In this document: positions 10,448-20,787 of the stretch, piece after piece | Layout of the letters: every line of letters starts with the position of its first letter | Numbering within the stretch: the first letter of the stretch is position 1 | Origin: Pseudomonas sp. NCCP-436 | GTDB lineage: Bacteria; Pseudomonadota; Gammaproteobacteria; Pseudomonadales; Pseudomonadaceae | Reading direction: 5' to 3' | Assembly (NCBI RefSeq): GCF_019656335.1 | Contig: NZ_BPLZ01000001.1 | Location: 124,001 to 188,000, forward strand | Length of the DNA: 64,000 nucleotides | Position numbers and translations under genes: made by a program | The notes under the pieces: model-generated | What the model saw: only the letters and a program-made list of their open reading frames with translations | Told to the model about the DNA's origin: nothing | Database searches by the model: none

Positions 10448-12175
10448 ATGGAACACAACGTCTCACTCATCACCATGCTGGCAGGCGGCTTTGGCCTTGC
10501 GCTGATCTTCGGCTTTATCGCCGAGAAGATCCGCCTGCCGGCATTGGTCGGTTATTTGTTCGCCGGTATTGTCATGAGCCCTGCCACTCCCGGCTTTGCT
10601 GCGGATATGGAGTTGGCGCCGCAGTTGCTGGAGATTGGCGTGATGCTGCTGATGTTCGGCGTCGGCCTGCACTTCTCGCTCAAGGATCTGCTGGCCGTAA
10701 AGAAGATCGCCCTGCCCGGTGCCGTGGTGCAGATGGGGCTGGCTACCGGACTGGGACTGGGCATCGCCAGCTGGTGGGGCTGGACCTTTGGCGAAAGTCT
10801 GCTGCTGGGGTTGTCGCTGTCCTGCGCGAGCACCGTGGTGCTGCTCAAGGCGTTGGAAACCCGTGGCATTCTCGACTCGATGAATGGCCGCATCGCGGTT
10901 GGCTGGCTGGTGGTGGAAGATCTGGCCACGGTGCTGGTGCTGGTACTGCTACCGCCGCTGGCCGGTGCGCTCGGCGGCAACAGCCCGACGGCCGATGCCA
11001 GCATGCCGCTGTGGTACGTATTGGGACTGACTTTGCTGCAGGTTGCCGGCTTTATTGCGGTAATGCTGCTGGTCGGTCGCCGTTTGCTGCCATGGCTGCT
11101 CCTGCAGATTGCCAAGACAGGCTCGCGCGAGTTGTTCACTCTTTCGGTAGTAGCGGCTGCCATCGGCATCGCCTATGGGGCATCCGTGCTGTTCCATGTG
11201 TCCTTTGCCCTCGGGGCATTCTTCGCCGGGACAGTCATGCGCGAGTCGGATCTGTCTCACCGTGCAGCGGAAGAATCGCTACCGCTGCGCGATGCCTTCT
11301 CGGTGCTGTTCTTCGTTTCCGTGGGCATGCTGTTCGACCCCCTGGTGCTGGTGGACGAGCCGCTTCACGTACTGGCGGTGGTCGGCATCATCATCGTTGG
11401 CAAGGGCCTGGCGGCAGTGTTTATCGTGTTGGCCTTCCGCTATCCGCTGAACACTGCGCTAACCGTGGCCGCGAGCCTGGCGCAGATCGGTGAGTTTTCC
11501 TTCATCCTGGCCGGGCTGGGCCTGGCGCTCGGCCTGTTGCCGCAGGAAGGCATGAGCCTGGTACTGGCCGGGGCGCTGATTTCCATTGCGCTGAACCCTT
11601 TAGTATTCGGTCTGGTGCAGCCGTTCAAGGCCATGGTTCTCAAGCGTTCGGCTCTGGCCAGGCGCCTGGAGCACCGTGCCGATCCACTGGCTGTGCTGCC
11701 TACCAGTACAGAGAAGAAATACCTCGAAGGTCAGGTGGTGGTGGTCGGCTTCGGCCGTGTCGGTCGACGCATCACCTCTGCATTGCAGCAGCGGCATATA
11801 CCCTTCGTGGTGGTAGAGCAGAACCGCGAGCGCGTCGAGCAGATCCGCGCCGAGGGCCTGGCAGCGGTCAGCGGCGACTCTGGCGATCCGGGCACACTGA
11901 TCCAGGCGCATATCGCCAAGGCTTCGATGCTGGTGATTGCTACGCCGGATCCGCTGAATGTGCAGCGCATGGTGGAAATCGCCCGTACGCTGAACCCGGG
12001 CATCGAGGTGGTGATTCGTACCCACAGTGCCAATGCGATGCAGATCTTCCGCCGCGAAGGTCTTGGCGAGGTGTTCTTCGACGAGGAAGAACTGGCACGT
12101 GGTATGAAGAACCACATCCTCTCCAAGTTTGCCCCGGTACATGAGGCTGTTCACCAGCCGGCACACGGGCACTAG
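10448..12175 (+). CDS. ybaL: YbaL-type monovalent cation:proton antiporter (CPA2/Kef family)
   Basis: Integral inner-membrane antiporter of 575 residues with about 12 transmembrane segments over residues 1-390, followed by a cytoplasmic TrkA-N (RCK) domain at about 415-540, with GFGRVGRR as its nucleotide-binding glycine loop. The N-terminal region GYLFAGIVMSPATPGF and LLMFGVGLHFSLKDL is characteristic of E. coli YbaL rather than KefB or KefC, which carry glutathione-responsive features. Likely role: K+/H+ or Na+/H+ exchange. It begins at ATG 10448, shortly after GGAACCGCG. A GC-rich hairpin follows about 50 bp downstream. Confidence 0.88.
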   Translation: MEHNVSLITMLAGGFGLALIFGFIAEKIRLPALVGYLFAGIVMSPATPGFAADMELAPQLLEIGVMLLMFGVGLHFSLKDLLAVKKIALPGAVVQMGLATGLGLGIASWWGWTFGESLLLGLSLSCASTVVLLKALETRGILDSMNGRIAVGWLVVEDLATVLVLVLLPPLAGALGGNSPTADASMPLWYVLGLTLLQVAGFIAVMLLVGRRLLPWLLLQIAKTGSRELFTLSVVAAAIGIAYGASVLFHVSFALGAFFAGTVMRESDLSHRAAEESLPLRDAFSVLFFVSVGMLFDPLVLVDEPLHVLAVVGIIIVGKGLAAVFIVLAFRYPLNTALTVAASLAQIGEFSFILAGLGLALGLLPQEGMSLVLAGALISIALNPLVFGLVQPFKAMVLKRSALARRLEHRADPLAVLPTSTEKKYLEGQVVVVGFGRVGRRITSALQQRHIPFVVVEQNRERVEQIRAEGLAAVSGDSGDPGTLIQAHIAKASMLVIATPDPLNVQRMVEIARTLNPGIEVVIRTHSANAMQIFRREGLGEVFFDEEELARGMKNHILSKFAPVHEAVHQPAHGH

Positions 12176-12226
12176 GCTCTGTACAAGAAGTGTCGGCGCT
12201 CGGCGAATTTTCGTACAGAACCTGAT

Positions 12227-12241
12227 CCGGCGTCGCGCCGG
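12227..12241 (+). terminator. GC-rich hairpin after the antiporter gene
   Basis: CCGGCG-TCG-CGCCGG forms a perfect 6-bp stem with a 3-base loop, 51 bp after the ybaL-type stop codon. The T-rich tract after it is weak (GTGTTGCT), so it is a possible terminator only. A second repeat pair CTGTAC...GTACAG brackets 12178-12217 upstream of it. Confidence 0.4.
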
Positions 12242-12341
12242 GTGTTGCTATAGCGGCACCCGGGGGGGCGCCCGGCGGACATGACGCCCGCTGCTACAGC
12301 CGCTACCATGCGCGCCCCCTCAGCGATTCATTGCTCTCTCC

Positions 12342-13783
12342 ATGAAACTCGCACGTCTGCGTGCCGACCTGCTGGCCGGTCTGACTTCACCTTCGCCCTG
12401 GTGCCCGAGTGCATCGCCTTTGCTCTGGTGGCCCAGATCAACCCGCTGATGGGCCTGTATGGTGCCATCATCATTTGCACTCTGACCGCGCTGTTCGGCG
12501 GTCGGCCGGGGATGATTTCTGGCGCCGCCGGCTCGATGGCGGTGGTGATTGTCGCGCTGGTGGTTCAGCATGGCGTAGAGTACCTGCTAGCTGCGGTTCT
12601 GCTGGGCGGGTTGATCATGCTGCTGTTTGGCTTGTTACGTCTGGGCAAGCTGGTGCGCATGGTGCCTCTTCCGGTGATGCTGGGCTTCGTCAATGGCCTG
12701 GCGATCATCATTGCCCTGGCCCAACTGGAGCATTTCAAGGACAGTGAGCAGTGGCTGAGCGGATCTTCTCTGCAACTGATGCTCGGCCTGGTAGGGCTTA
12801 CCATGCTTATCGTCTATTTGCTGCCGAAGCTGACACGTGCGGTTCCACCCGCTCTGGTGGCGATCCTCGGCATCGGTGTGTTGGTCTGGTTGCTTGATCT
12901 GCCAACTCGCACTCTGGGCGACATGGCGCAGATCGCCGGCGGTCTGCCCTCCTTCGCCCTGCCCGATATTCCCTGGAACCTGGAAACTCTGACAATCATT
13001 GCGCCCTATGCCGTGCTGATGGCTTTGGTCGGGCTGTTGGAGACCCTGCTGACGCTGAACCTCACCGACGAAATTACCGCCAGCCGCGGCCATCCTGACC
13101 GTGAGTGCGTCGCCCTCGGTGTGGCCAACATGACCTCTGGAGTCTTCGGTGGTATGGGGGGCTGCGCGATGATCGGGCAGACGGTGATCAACCTTGGCTC
13201 CGGTGGTCGTGGACGCTTGTCAGGCGTGGTTGCCGGGGTGATGATCCTGCTCTTCGTGCTGTTTCTCTCGCCGCTCATTGAGCGCATCCCGCTGGCGGCG
13301 CTGGTGGGGGTGATGTTCGTGGTGGCGCAGCAGACCTTCGCCTGGGGCTCGCTGCGCGTAGCTGGCAAGGTGCCGGTCAACGACGTGCTGGTGATCGTCG
13401 TGGTGACCGCCATCACCGTCGCCACCGACCTGGCTACAGCGGTGCTCTGTGGCATCGTCCTCGCAGCGCTCAACTTCGCCTGGCAGCATGCCCGCGAACT
13501 CTATGCCGACAGCGATGTGCAGGCCGATGGCAGCAAGCTCTACCGCGTGCACGGCACGCTGTTCTTCGCCTCCTGCACCACCTTCCTGGCGCAGTTCGAG
13601 CCAGCCGATGATCCGCAGCAGGTGACTCTGGACTGCCGTCACCTGAGCGTTGTCGACTACTCGGCCATCGCCGCACTGAAAACCCTGCGTGAGCGTTACC
13701 AACGCGCCGGCAAGCAGCTGCGCGTGGTGCATCTGTCCGAGCGTTGCAAGCAATTGCTCAAGCGCGCCGGCTCGGACCATTGA
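12342..13783 (+). CDS. SulP family transporter with an apparent N-terminal frameshift
   Basis: SulP permease with STAS domain, about 480 residues. Membrane helices run from FALVPECIAFALVAQ to about residue 400. The STAS domain follows, including VTLDCRHLSVVDYSAIAALK. The body is in the frame of 12281-13783. The expected family N-terminus, MKLARLRADLLAGLT, is encoded from ATG 12342 in another frame and joins the body near 12384-12391. One base is missing there relative to a continuous gene. The alternative start at 12281 would add about 33 residues of non-family sequence. Either the gene is disrupted, or the base is a sequencing error, or translation starts elsewhere. It is unlinked to sulfur genes, so its substrate is unknown. 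Confidence 0.78.
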
Positions 13784-13921
13784 GTGGAGCCCGGTGACAA
13801 TCATCAAGCAAGTGTGACTGCCATCACTCCGTGCCGTGGAGGCATGCCAATGTGCTTGCTACCATCCGCCGCCCAATACAGAGCCGGTCGACTAGGCAGA
13901 CCACAAATGCAAGGAGTCAGC

Positions 13922-15409
13922 ATGAAAAAGACCACTTTGGCCATTGCCATCCCTCTCTCCATTGTCGGCGTCTCCGTTGTCGGTGCCTGGTACACCGGCT
14001 CTCAGGTTGAACAGCACCTGCAGGTCGGTATCGACCAGGCTAACGCCTCGCTGCAGGAGCAGGTGCCGTATCTCAATCCCCGGGTGCAACTGGTCGAGTT
14101 CGAGAGGGGCTTTTTCTCCAGCCGGGCTCGCTACAGCTTCAGTTTTTCTCCTGAGCCCGATGCGGAGCCGCTAACGCTGGAGGTCAGCGATGACCTCGAG
14201 CATGGTCCGTTCCCATTGTCGCGACTGGCCGCAGGCCAGATCTCCCCTGTGATGGCGCAGAGCCATTTCCGTTTGCAGCAGAGCGCGTTGACCGCGCCGC
14301 TGTTCGAGGCTGCCGGCGGCAAGCCACCGCTTACTGGTGAAGCGACTGTGCACTACGACCAGAGCCAGAGCGCTCGCATCGACCTGGCGTCGCTGAGCTA
14401 CGGCAGCCCCGAAGGAACCTTGCGTACTTCCCCGGCCAGTCTGACCATCAGCGTTTCCAGCGATCGCAAGCGCATCGGCTTCAGCGGGCAACTGGCAGAG
14501 TTCGATTTTGCCGAGACTGGCTATGATCAGCCGGTTAGCATGCAACTGCGAGACCTGAGACTGCAGGCTGACAAGCAGGAAAATGCCAACGGTTTTGCCT
14601 TGGGGCCGAGCTCGGTGATGATCAGGCGCATGCTGATCCAGCCATCTGCACAGATGCAGGTCGAACTGCAGGACGCGGTGATCGAGGAGGCCCTGACCCA
14701 GAACGGCGACAACCTCGATCAAAGCCTTGCCTATCGCATTGACCGGCTTCGGGTGCAGGAGCAGGACATCGGCAGTGTGAAGCTGGCCCTCAGTGTCCGT
14801 CATCTGGAGCAGACTGCGCTCAGGGAGCTCGAAGTTGCCTATAACCAACTGGTGCTGGGTGCCTTGGGGGATGAGGAGCCGGGCAGCGACACCGGGGAAA
14901 AGTTCAAGCGGCTGATCCTTGCCCTGCTGGAGGGCGGCCCGATGCTGGCTCTGGACGAGTTTTCGCTGAATACCGCCAACGGCCAGGGCAAGGTCGTGCT
15001 GACCTTCAGTCTGCGCAAGCCGGCAGATAACGTCGTGACTCCGGACGAAATGGTGCAGAGTGCGCTGGCCTCGCTACAGGCCGATTACCGGTTGGACAAG
15101 GCGCTGATCGGCGATCTGATCACGCTTCAAGGCACCCTGGAAGGCGCGGCTGCTGGTGTCGACCCACAGGATATTGCCATGCAGGCGCAGATGATGACCG
15201 AGATGTTCAGCGGTATGGCGCTGGCATCGCAGTGGGTCGTGGAAGATGGCGATGCACTGCGCGGCTCACTGAGTTACGCCGACGGCAAGGTGACCTTCAA
15301 CGGCAGGCCCATGAGTGTGGACGAGTTTCTGACCTTTGCCATGAGCGGTGTTCAGGGCCCGGTAGGGCTGGAGGACAGCAGCGAGTTGGAGCAATACGAT
15401 CCGGAATGA
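13922..15409 (+). CDS. YdgA family protein (DUF945)
   Basis: Protein of 495 residues with one N-terminal membrane anchor or signal (KTTLAIAIPLSIVGVSVVGAW), then a long extracytoplasmic domain typical of DUF945/YdgA. A characteristic region is VQLVEFERGFFSSRARYSFSF. The C-terminal half repeats the family pattern of TADxRxxKxLxxxL-like segments. The function of the family is unclear. It starts at ATG 13922 preceded by AAGGAG; the frame is open upstream to 13784 but that part looks non-coding. It follows the SulP gene by 138 bp and is followed by a hairpin terminator. Confidence 0.85.
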   Translation: MKKTTLAIAIPLSIVGVSVVGAWYTGSQVEQHLQVGIDQANASLQEQVPYLNPRVQLVEFERGFFSSRARYSFSFSPEPDAEPLTLEVSDDLEHGPFPLSRLAAGQISPVMAQSHFRLQQSALTAPLFEAAGGKPPLTGEATVHYDQSQSARIDLASLSYGSPEGTLRTSPASLTISVSSDRKRIGFSGQLAEFDFAETGYDQPVSMQLRDLRLQADKQENANGFALGPSSVMIRRMLIQPSAQMQVELQDAVIEEALTQNGDNLDQSLAYRIDRLRVQEQDIGSVKLALSVRHLEQTALRELEVAYNQLVLGALGDEEPGSDTGEKFKRLILALLEGGPMLALDEFSLNTANGQGKVVLTFSLRKPADNVVTPDEMVQSALASLQADYRLDKALIGDLITLQGTLEGAAAGVDPQDIAMQAQMMTEMFSGMALASQWVVEDGDALRGSLSYADGKVTFNGRPMSVDEFLTFAMSGVQGPVGLEDSSELEQYDPE

Positions 15410-15426
15410 TCCGGCCTGTTTGTAGA

Positions 15427-15445
15427 CGCCCGCCTGATGCGGGCG
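15427..15445. terminator. hairpin between convergent DUF945 and GNAT genes
   Basis: CGCCCGC-CTGAT-GCGGGCG is a perfect 7-bp stem with a 5-base loop. It lies in the 45-bp gap between two convergent genes, so it may terminate both. The T-tract on the plus strand is modest (CTTGCCTTTC). Confidence 0.6.
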
Positions 15446-15454
15446 CTTGCCTTT

Positions 15455-15883
15455 CTAGGCGTCGTAGCGCATCAGGTATTCCGCCTCTGCGGTCGCCGCG
15501 TCGAGTTGTCGGGCGATCACCACAAAACCCCGTCGGCGATAGAACTCCACGCTAGGCTGGTTGCGCTGGTACACCGTCAGGCTCAGCGGTGTACAGCGTG
15601 CCTTGGCGTGTTCCAGCAGTTGTCCGCCGTAGCCGCGGCCCTGCGCCTCGGGACTGACGAACAGCGCCGCCAGGCGCTCGCCGACCAGCGCATAGAACCC
15701 TTTTACCTCGTGATTCTGCTCGCCAACGTACACTTCGGCCGATGGCAGGTAGAGATTGCGCATGGCCTCCAGTTGTCCGAGCCAGAATGTCTCATCGATG
15801 AAGTCATGGGCCTTGATCGAAGCCTGCAGCCATAGGTCGAGGATGGTGTCGGTGTCGTGCTCGGTGGTGGGGCGGATAAGCAT
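15455..15883 (-). CDS. GNAT family N-acetyltransferase
   Basis: Single-domain GCN5-related acetyltransferase of 142 residues, similar to the YiaC/PhnO-like group. The acetyl-CoA pyrophosphate loop is visible as VSPEAQGRGYGGQLLEHA (Q/R-x-x-G-x-G/A type), followed by beta-5 LTVYQRNQPSVEFYRRRGF. Start ATG 15883. Convergent with the DUF945 gene and about 110 bp from the end of trpA. Substrate unknown; small molecule or protein N-terminus are both possible. Confidence 0.85.
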   Translation of the reverse strand: MLIRPTTEHDTDTILDLWLQASIKAHDFIDETFWLGQLEAMRNLYLPSAEVYVGEQNHEVKGFYALVGERLAALFVSPEAQGRGYGGQLLEHAKARCTPLSLTVYQRNQPSVEFYRRRGFVVIARQLDAATAEAEYLMRYDA

Positions 15884-15955
15884 GGAAGTCCTGGCGTCGG
15901 CAAAAACGCGCGCCAGCTTAGCGCCAAGGGCGCCTCGCGTCAGCCGTGTTGGCTG

Positions 15956-15982
15956 CCGGGAAGCCGTATGGCGGCCTCCCGG
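15956..15982 (-). terminator. hairpin after trpA
   Basis: An interrupted stem (CCGGGA/TCCCGG plus GCCG/CGGC with one mismatch) lies about 14 bp after the trpA stop on the minus strand. No clear U-tract follows, so this is a plausible but weak terminator of trpBA. Confidence 0.4.
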
Positions 15983-15995
15983 GATCTCTCCAGGT

Positions 15996-16805
15996 TCAGC
16001 GACGGGCGCCGCGTACCCCTTCGGCCAGTTCGCGGCACAGGCCGAGCACGCCGTCGATGGCCTGCTGCGGGCTCTGCGCCTCGGCGATCTTGTCGATCAG
16101 CGCCGAGCCGACCACCGCGCCTTCGGCGCGCTTGGCCACTTCGGCAGCATGGGCCGGGGTGCGGATGCCGAAGCCGATGCACACCGGCAGATCGGTATGG
16201 CGACGCAGACGCGCCACCGCTTCCTCGACATGCTCCATGGTCGCCGCACCGGCGCCGGTGACACCCGCCACCGACACGTAGTAGACGAAACCGGAGCTGC
16301 CGGCCAGCACGGTCGGCAGGCGCTCGTCGTCGGTGGTCGGGGTGGTCAGGCGGATGAAGTCGATGCCTGCGCTCTGCGCGGGCTCGCACAGCTCATCGTT
16401 GTGCTCCGGCGGCAGGTCGACCACGATCAGTCCGTCGACACCGGCAGCCTTGGCATCGGCGATGAAGCGCTCCACGCCGTAGACGAAGATCGGGTTGTAG
16501 TAGCCCATCAGCACCAGCGGCGTGCTCTGGTTACCCGTACGGAACTCGCGAACCATCTGCAGGGTTTTCTGCATGTTCTGCCTGCCATCCAGCGCGCGGA
16601 TGTTGGCGAGCTGGATGGCCGGGCCGTCGGCCATCGGATCGGTGAACGGCATGCCCAGCTCGATCACATCGGCACCGGCTTCCGGCAGGCCCTTGAGGAT
16701 GCTCAGCGAGGTGGCGTAGTCGGGGTCGCCGGCGGTGACGAAGGTCACCAGCGCGGCGCGGTTTTCCGCTTTCAGTTCGGCGAAACGGTTCTGCAGGCGG
16801 CTCAT
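15996..16805 (-). CDS. trpA: tryptophan synthase alpha subunit
   Basis: Cleaves indole-3-glycerol phosphate to indole and glyceraldehyde 3-phosphate; indole is channelled to TrpB in the alpha2beta2 complex. At 269 residues it is full length. Catalytic Glu49 (DVIELG) and Asp60 (DPMADGP) are present at the same positions as in E. coli. The phosphate-binding GFGI and GSA motifs ([16 protein letters not shown]) are visible. The start ATG overlaps the trpB stop by 4 bp (ATGA), indicating translational coupling. Expression is expected to depend on the divergent activator TrpI. Confidence 0.98.
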   Translation of the reverse strand: MSRLQNRFAELKAENRAALVTFVTAGDPDYATSLSILKGLPEAGADVIELGMPFTDPMADGPAIQLANIRALDGRQNMQKTLQMVREFRTGNQSTPLVLMGYYNPIFVYGVERFIADAKAAGVDGLIVVDLPPEHNDELCEPAQSAGIDFIRLTTPTTDDERLPTVLAGSSGFVYYVSVAGVTGAGAATMEHVEEAVARLRRHTDLPVCIGFGIRTPAHAAEVAKRAEGAVVGSALIDKIAEAQSPQQAIDGVLGLCRELAEGVRGARR

Positions 16806-18025
16806 GCGTGTTTCTCCTGTTCGCCCATGTGGTGCATCACGGTCTGCATGTCCTTGTCGCCACGACCGGACAGGTTGACCACCATCAGATGGTTCCTCGG
16901 CAGCTTCGGTGCGCGCTTGAAGGCTTCAGCCAGTGCGTGGGCACTTTCCAGGGCCGGGATGATGCCCTCCAGGCGGCAGCAGTCGTGGAAGGCTTCGAGG
17001 GCTTCGTCATCGCTGATCGGCACGTATTCGACGCGCTTGATTTCATGCAGCCAGGCATGTTCCGGGCCTACGCCCGGGTAGTCGAGGCCGGCGGAAATCG
17101 AGTGGGCGTCGATGATCTGGCCGTCGCCATCCTGCAGCAGGAAGGTACGGTTGCCGTGCAGCACGCCCGGCGTGCCGCCGGTCATGCTTGCCGCATGCTT
17201 GCCAGTGTCGATGCCGTGACCGGCGGCTTCGACGCCGACGATCTGCACGCCTTGGTCATCGAGGAAGGGGTGGAACAGGCCGATGGCGTTGGAGCCGCCG
17301 CCGATGCAGGCCACCAGCGAGTCGGGCAGGCGCCCTTCCTTCTCGAGGATCTGCTCGCGTACTTCGTTGCCGATCACCGACTGGAAGTCGCGCACCATGG
17401 CCGGGTACGGGTGCGGGCCGGCGGCAGTGCCGATCAGGTAGAAGGTGTTGTGGACGTTGGTCACCCAGTCGCGCAGGGCCTCGTTCATGGCGTCCTTGAG
17501 GGTGCCGGTGCCGGCGGTGACCGGGATCACCTCGGCGCCGAGCAGCTTCATGCGAAAGACGTTGGCCTGCTGGCGGTCGATGTCGGTGGTGCCCATGTAC
17601 ACCACGCACTGCATGCCGAAGCGCGCGGCCACGGTGGCGGTGGCCACGCCGTGCATGCCGGCGCCGGTCTCGGCGATGATGCGCTGCTTGCCCATGCGCT
17701 TGGCCAGGAGGATCTGGCCGATGCAGTTGTTGATCTTGTGCGCGCCGGTGTGGTTCAGGTCTTCGCGCTTGAGGTAGATCTTCGCTCCGCCTAAGTGTTC
17801 GGAAAGTCGCTCGGCGTAGTACAGCGGGCTGGCGCGGCCGATGTAGTCGCGCTGGAAGTAGGCCAGTTCTTCGAGGAAGGCCGGATCGCTCTTGGCCTTC
17901 TCGTATTCGGCGGCCAGCGAGTTGATCAGCGGCATCAGGGTTTCGGCGACGAATTGACCGCCGAAGCGGCCGAACAGGCCACGGGCATCGGGGCCGGTGC
18001 GAAACGAATTCTGTGAACCAGACAT
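16802..18025 (-). CDS. trpB: tryptophan synthase beta subunit
   Basis: PLP enzyme that condenses indole with L-serine to tryptophan. It has 407 residues. The PLP Schiff-base lysine is Lys97 in GAHKINN. The PLP phosphate loop is [10 protein letters not shown], and the alpha-subunit contact region LNHTGAHK is intact. It is first in the trpBA operon and overlaps trpA by 4 bp. It is divergent from trpI across 279 bp, a longer spacing than I recall for P. aeruginosa; TrpI operators should lie in this region but were not assigned base by base. Confidence 0.98.
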   Translation of the reverse strand: MSGSQNSFRTGPDARGLFGRFGGQFVAETLMPLINSLAAEYEKAKSDPAFLEELAYFQRDYIGRASPLYYAERLSEHLGGAKIYLKREDLNHTGAHKINNCIGQILLAKRMGKQRIIAETGAGMHGVATATVAARFGMQCVVYMGTTDIDRQQANVFRMKLLGAEVIPVTAGTGTLKDAMNEALRDWVTNVHNTFYLIGTAAGPHPYPAMVRDFQSVIGNEVREQILEKEGRLPDSLVACIGGGSNAIGLFHPFLDDQGVQIVGVEAAGHGIDTGKHAASMTGGTPGVLHGNRTFLLQDGDGQIIDAHSISAGLDYPGVGPEHAWLHEIKRVEYVPISDDEALEAFHDCCRLEGIIPALESAHALAEAFKRAPKLPRNHLMVVNLSGRGDKDMQTVMHHMGEQEKHA

Positions 18026-18304
18026 GGCGGATATCCGTTGGTGGGTCAGACGATGGGGCCAGTGTAAGGTGGGCAGGCGCCATTAAAAACCGATAATTTT
18101 GCGCGTATATGTGATTTTTTCTGACATATTGATCGCATGAAGAGATTCTGAAGTCCTGAAATTCCGGCGTTGACGAGTGTTTTATTGCTTCGGCTGGGCA
18201 TCTGGATTATGTCTTGTGCTCACAAATCGAAAAGCCGTTCGATGCTTGTTGATGACCTGGCTGGCGGTTACCGGCGGTTTTCTTTCACCCTTGCAGGATT
18301 TCCC

Positions 18305-19183
18305 ATGAGTCGCGACCTGCTTCCACTCAATGCTCTGCGAGCCTTCGATGCCGCAGCGCGGTTGCAGAGCATCAGCCGTGCCGCCGAGGAACTGCATGTG
18401 ACCCACGGCGCGGTAAGCCGGCAAATCCGTCAGTTGGAACTGCGGCTTGGCCTGGCACTGTTCGAGAAGGATGGCCGGGGCATCCGCCTGACTGCGGCCG
18501 GCCTGCGCCTGCGCGATGCTACCAGCGAGGCTTTCGAGCGCCTGCGCGAAACCTGCGCTACGCTGCGCCGCGAAACCGAGGAGCGCCCTTTCGTGCTTGG
18601 CTGTCCGGGCAGCCTGCTGGCGCGCTGGTTTATCCCACGGCTCGACCGCCTGCAGCGAGAGCTGCCGGAGCTACGTCTACAGCTCTCGACCCGCCAGGGC
18701 GAACTGGATCCACGCAGCACCGAAGTGGATGCCACCCTGCATTTTGCCGAACCGCCCTGGCCGGCCGACATGCAGGTATTCGAGCTGGCCACTGAGCGGA
18801 TCGGTCCGGTACTCAGCCCGCACTACGGCAACCATGCACAACTGCTGAGGGCTGCGCCTGAGGCGTTGTACGACGAGCAACTGCTGCACACCACCTCGCG
18901 CCCCCAGGCCTGGCCGCAGTGGGCCAGCGCCCAGGGCCTGTCACCGCAGCGACTGCATCAGGGCCAGGGTTTCGAGCACCTTTACTATCTGCTGGAGGCG
19001 GCAGTCGCCGGGCTCGGCGTGGCCATTGCCCCGCAACTGCTGGTGGCCGACGACCTGGCCAACGGCCGTCTGCTTGCGCCCTGGGGCTTTATCGAGACAC
19101 CAGGCCGACTGGCTCTCTGGGCCGGCCAGACCGACCGGCGCAGCGAACAACTGGCGGACTGGCTGCGGAACGAGTTGGCTTAG
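18305..19183 (+). CDS. trpI: LysR-type activator of trpBA
   Basis: TrpI senses indoleglycerol phosphate and activates the divergent trpBA promoter. Protein of 292 residues from ATG 18305 ([20 protein letters not shown]), close to the 295 residues of P. aeruginosa TrpI. The N-terminal HTH includes [23 protein letters not shown]. The effector domain contains the conserved segments [28 protein letters not shown] and [22 protein letters not shown]. The open frame extends upstream to 18170, but that part has no family similarity and occupies the regulatory region, so the internal ATG is used. Confidence 0.95.
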   Translation: MSRDLLPLNALRAFDAAARLQSISRAAEELHVTHGAVSRQIRQLELRLGLALFEKDGRGIRLTAAGLRLRDATSEAFERLRETCATLRRETEERPFVLGCPGSLLARWFIPRLDRLQRELPELRLQLSTRQGELDPRSTEVDATLHFAEPPWPADMQVFELATERIGPVLSPHYGNHAQLLRAAPEALYDEQLLHTTSRPQAWPQWASAQGLSPQRLHQGQGFEHLYYLLEAAVAGLGVAIAPQLLVADDLANGRLLAPWGFIETPGRLALWAGQTDRRSEQLADWLRNELA

Positions 19184-19344
19184 CCCCGTTGACCGGATCG
19201 AAGGCGCTATGACTTCGACCCTTTATGCCTCGGCAGCTTGTGCAAACTATTGGGAAACCGCCGAAGACGCCCGTGGTGCCTGGATCGGGCCTGCGCGGAG
19301 GCGAGGTTATCCATGGCGCGCTGCGCAGGGAGTTGCCAGGGTGG

Positions 19345-20787
19345 CTAGTCGGCCCACTGCCGCCCATGGCGCTCGAGCAGGTGCTGCAATTGCTCCGGGC
19401 CGTCGCTGCCGGCTGGGTAGGGTTTCGGGTTCTGGTAGTACTGATGCCAACCCTGCAGGATCGGATCCACCCATTGCCAGGCCGCTTCCACCTCGTCGCG
19501 GCGCATGAACAGTGTCGAGTCGCCTTCGATCACGTCCAGCAGCAGGCGTTCGTATGCATCCCAGCGGCGCTGCTGGCTGAAGGCGTTGGCCAGGTTCAGA
19601 TCCAGCTCCACAGGTTTGAGGTGCATGCCCTTGCCCGGGTTTTTGGCCATCAGTTGCAGGCTGATACGCTCCTCCGGTTGCAGGCGGATCAGCAGCTGAT
19701 TGGCCTCGCTGCCGTTGAACAGGCGATGTGGCACCGGTTTGAACTGGATGAGGATTTCCGAGGCTTTCCTGGCCAGGCGCTTGCCTGTACGCAGATAAAA
19801 TGGCACGCCGGCCCAGCGCCAGTTGTCGATCTCTGCCTGCACGGCGACGAAGGTTTCGGTGTCGCTGTCGTTGTCGACATTCTTCTCGAAGTAATAGGCG
19901 GGCACGTCGTGACCGCCGATCTTGCCGGCGGTGTATTGGCCGCGCACGGTCTTGTCCTGTACATCGAGGCCGCTGATGGGTTTGAGCGCCTCAAGGATCT
20001 TCACTTTCTCGTTGCGCACGGACTCGGCGTCGAAGCGTACCGGCGCCTCCATGGCTACCAGACAGAGCAGTTGCAGCAGGTGGTTCTGCACCATGTCACG
20101 CATGGCGCCGGCCTGGTCGTAGTAGGCGCCGCGGTTCTCCACGCCGAGGGTCTCGCAGACGCTGATCTGCACGTGGTCGATGTGTCCGGCGCGCCATACC
20201 GGTTCGAACAGAGCATTGGCGAAGCGCAGGGCCATGAGGTTCTGTACGGTTTCCTTGCCCAGGTAGTGATCGATGCGGAACACGCGTGACTCATCGAATA
20301 CCGCACCAATGGCGGCATTGATCGCTCGCGCTGATTCCAGCGAGTGGCCGATGGGCTTTTCCAGCACGATGCGTGCACGGGGGCCGGCCAGCCCGGCGTT
20401 GGCCAGGTGCGCGGCGATGTCCTGAAACAGGTTGGGTGCGGTGGCTAGGTAGTAGACCCGTACACGTTCCGGGTCACGTCCGATGCGTTGGGCCAGGCGG
20501 CCGAAGTCGGCACTTTGCGCGGCGTCCATGGGGAAGTAGTCGAGGCGTTCGGCAAAGCTGGCCCAGATGTCGCTGTTGAAGTCGGCGCGTGCTACCTGGG
20601 CTCGGCAATGACGTTCGGCCAGGGCCTGGTAGGCGCTGCGACTGTGATTACTGCGAGCCAGAGAGAGGATGCGCATGTCGCGGTGCAGGCGACCTTCTCG
20701 GTGCAGGTGATAGAGCGCGGGAAGCAGCTTGTGCAGAGCCAGGTCGCCCGTGCCCCCGAAAACCAGCATGTCGCAGGAAATAGTCAA
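19345..20787 (-). CDS. zwf: glucose-6-phosphate 1-dehydrogenase (PA5439-like paralogue)
   Basis: Oxidises glucose 6-phosphate to 6-phosphogluconolactone with NAD(P)+, the entry to the Entner-Doudoroff and pentose phosphate routes. About 480 residues. Cofactor loop VFGGTGDLALHKLLPAL at the N-terminus; active-site motif RIDHYLGKE with the catalytic lysine; substrate-binding LEKPIGHSLE. The start is uncertain: TTG 20787 has GGAG nine bases upstream, TTG 20814 would lengthen the protein, and ATG 20770 would shorten it. Unlike hexR-linked zwf, no pgl or eda follows. The neighbouring RpiR gene and the pyc genes further on match the P. aeruginosa PA5435-PA5439 region. Confidence 0.93.
   Translation of the reverse strand: MTISCDMLVFGGTGDLALHKLLPALYHLHREGRLHRDMRILSLARSNHSRSAYQALAERHCRAQVARADFNSDIWASFAERLDYFPMDAAQSADFGRLAQRIGRDPERVRVYYLATAPNLFQDIAAHLANAGLAGPRARIVLEKPIGHSLESARAINAAIGAVFDESRVFRIDHYLGKETVQNLMALRFANALFEPVWRAGHIDHVQISVCETLGVENRGAYYDQAGAMRDMVQNHLLQLLCLVAMEAPVRFDAESVRNEKVKILEALKPISGLDVQDKTVRGQYTAGKIGGHDVPAYYFEKNVDNDSDTETFVAVQAEIDNWRWAGVPFYLRTGKRLARKASEILIQFKPVPHRLFNGSEANQLLIRLQPEERISLQLMAKNPGKGMHLKPVELDLNLANAFSQQRRWDAYERLLLDVIEGDSTLFMRRDEVEAAWQWVDPILQGWHQYYQNPKPYPAGSDGPEQLQHLLERHGRQWAD

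Noticed and set aside
12178..12217. CTGTAC...GTACAG pair after the antiporter gene, considered as a LexA box
   Set aside because: The spacing between the half sites is about 28 bases, far from the 8 bases of a LexA site.
19225..20289. 354-codon plus-strand open frame opposite zwf
   Set aside because: Antisense to a clear zwf coding sequence with no family match.
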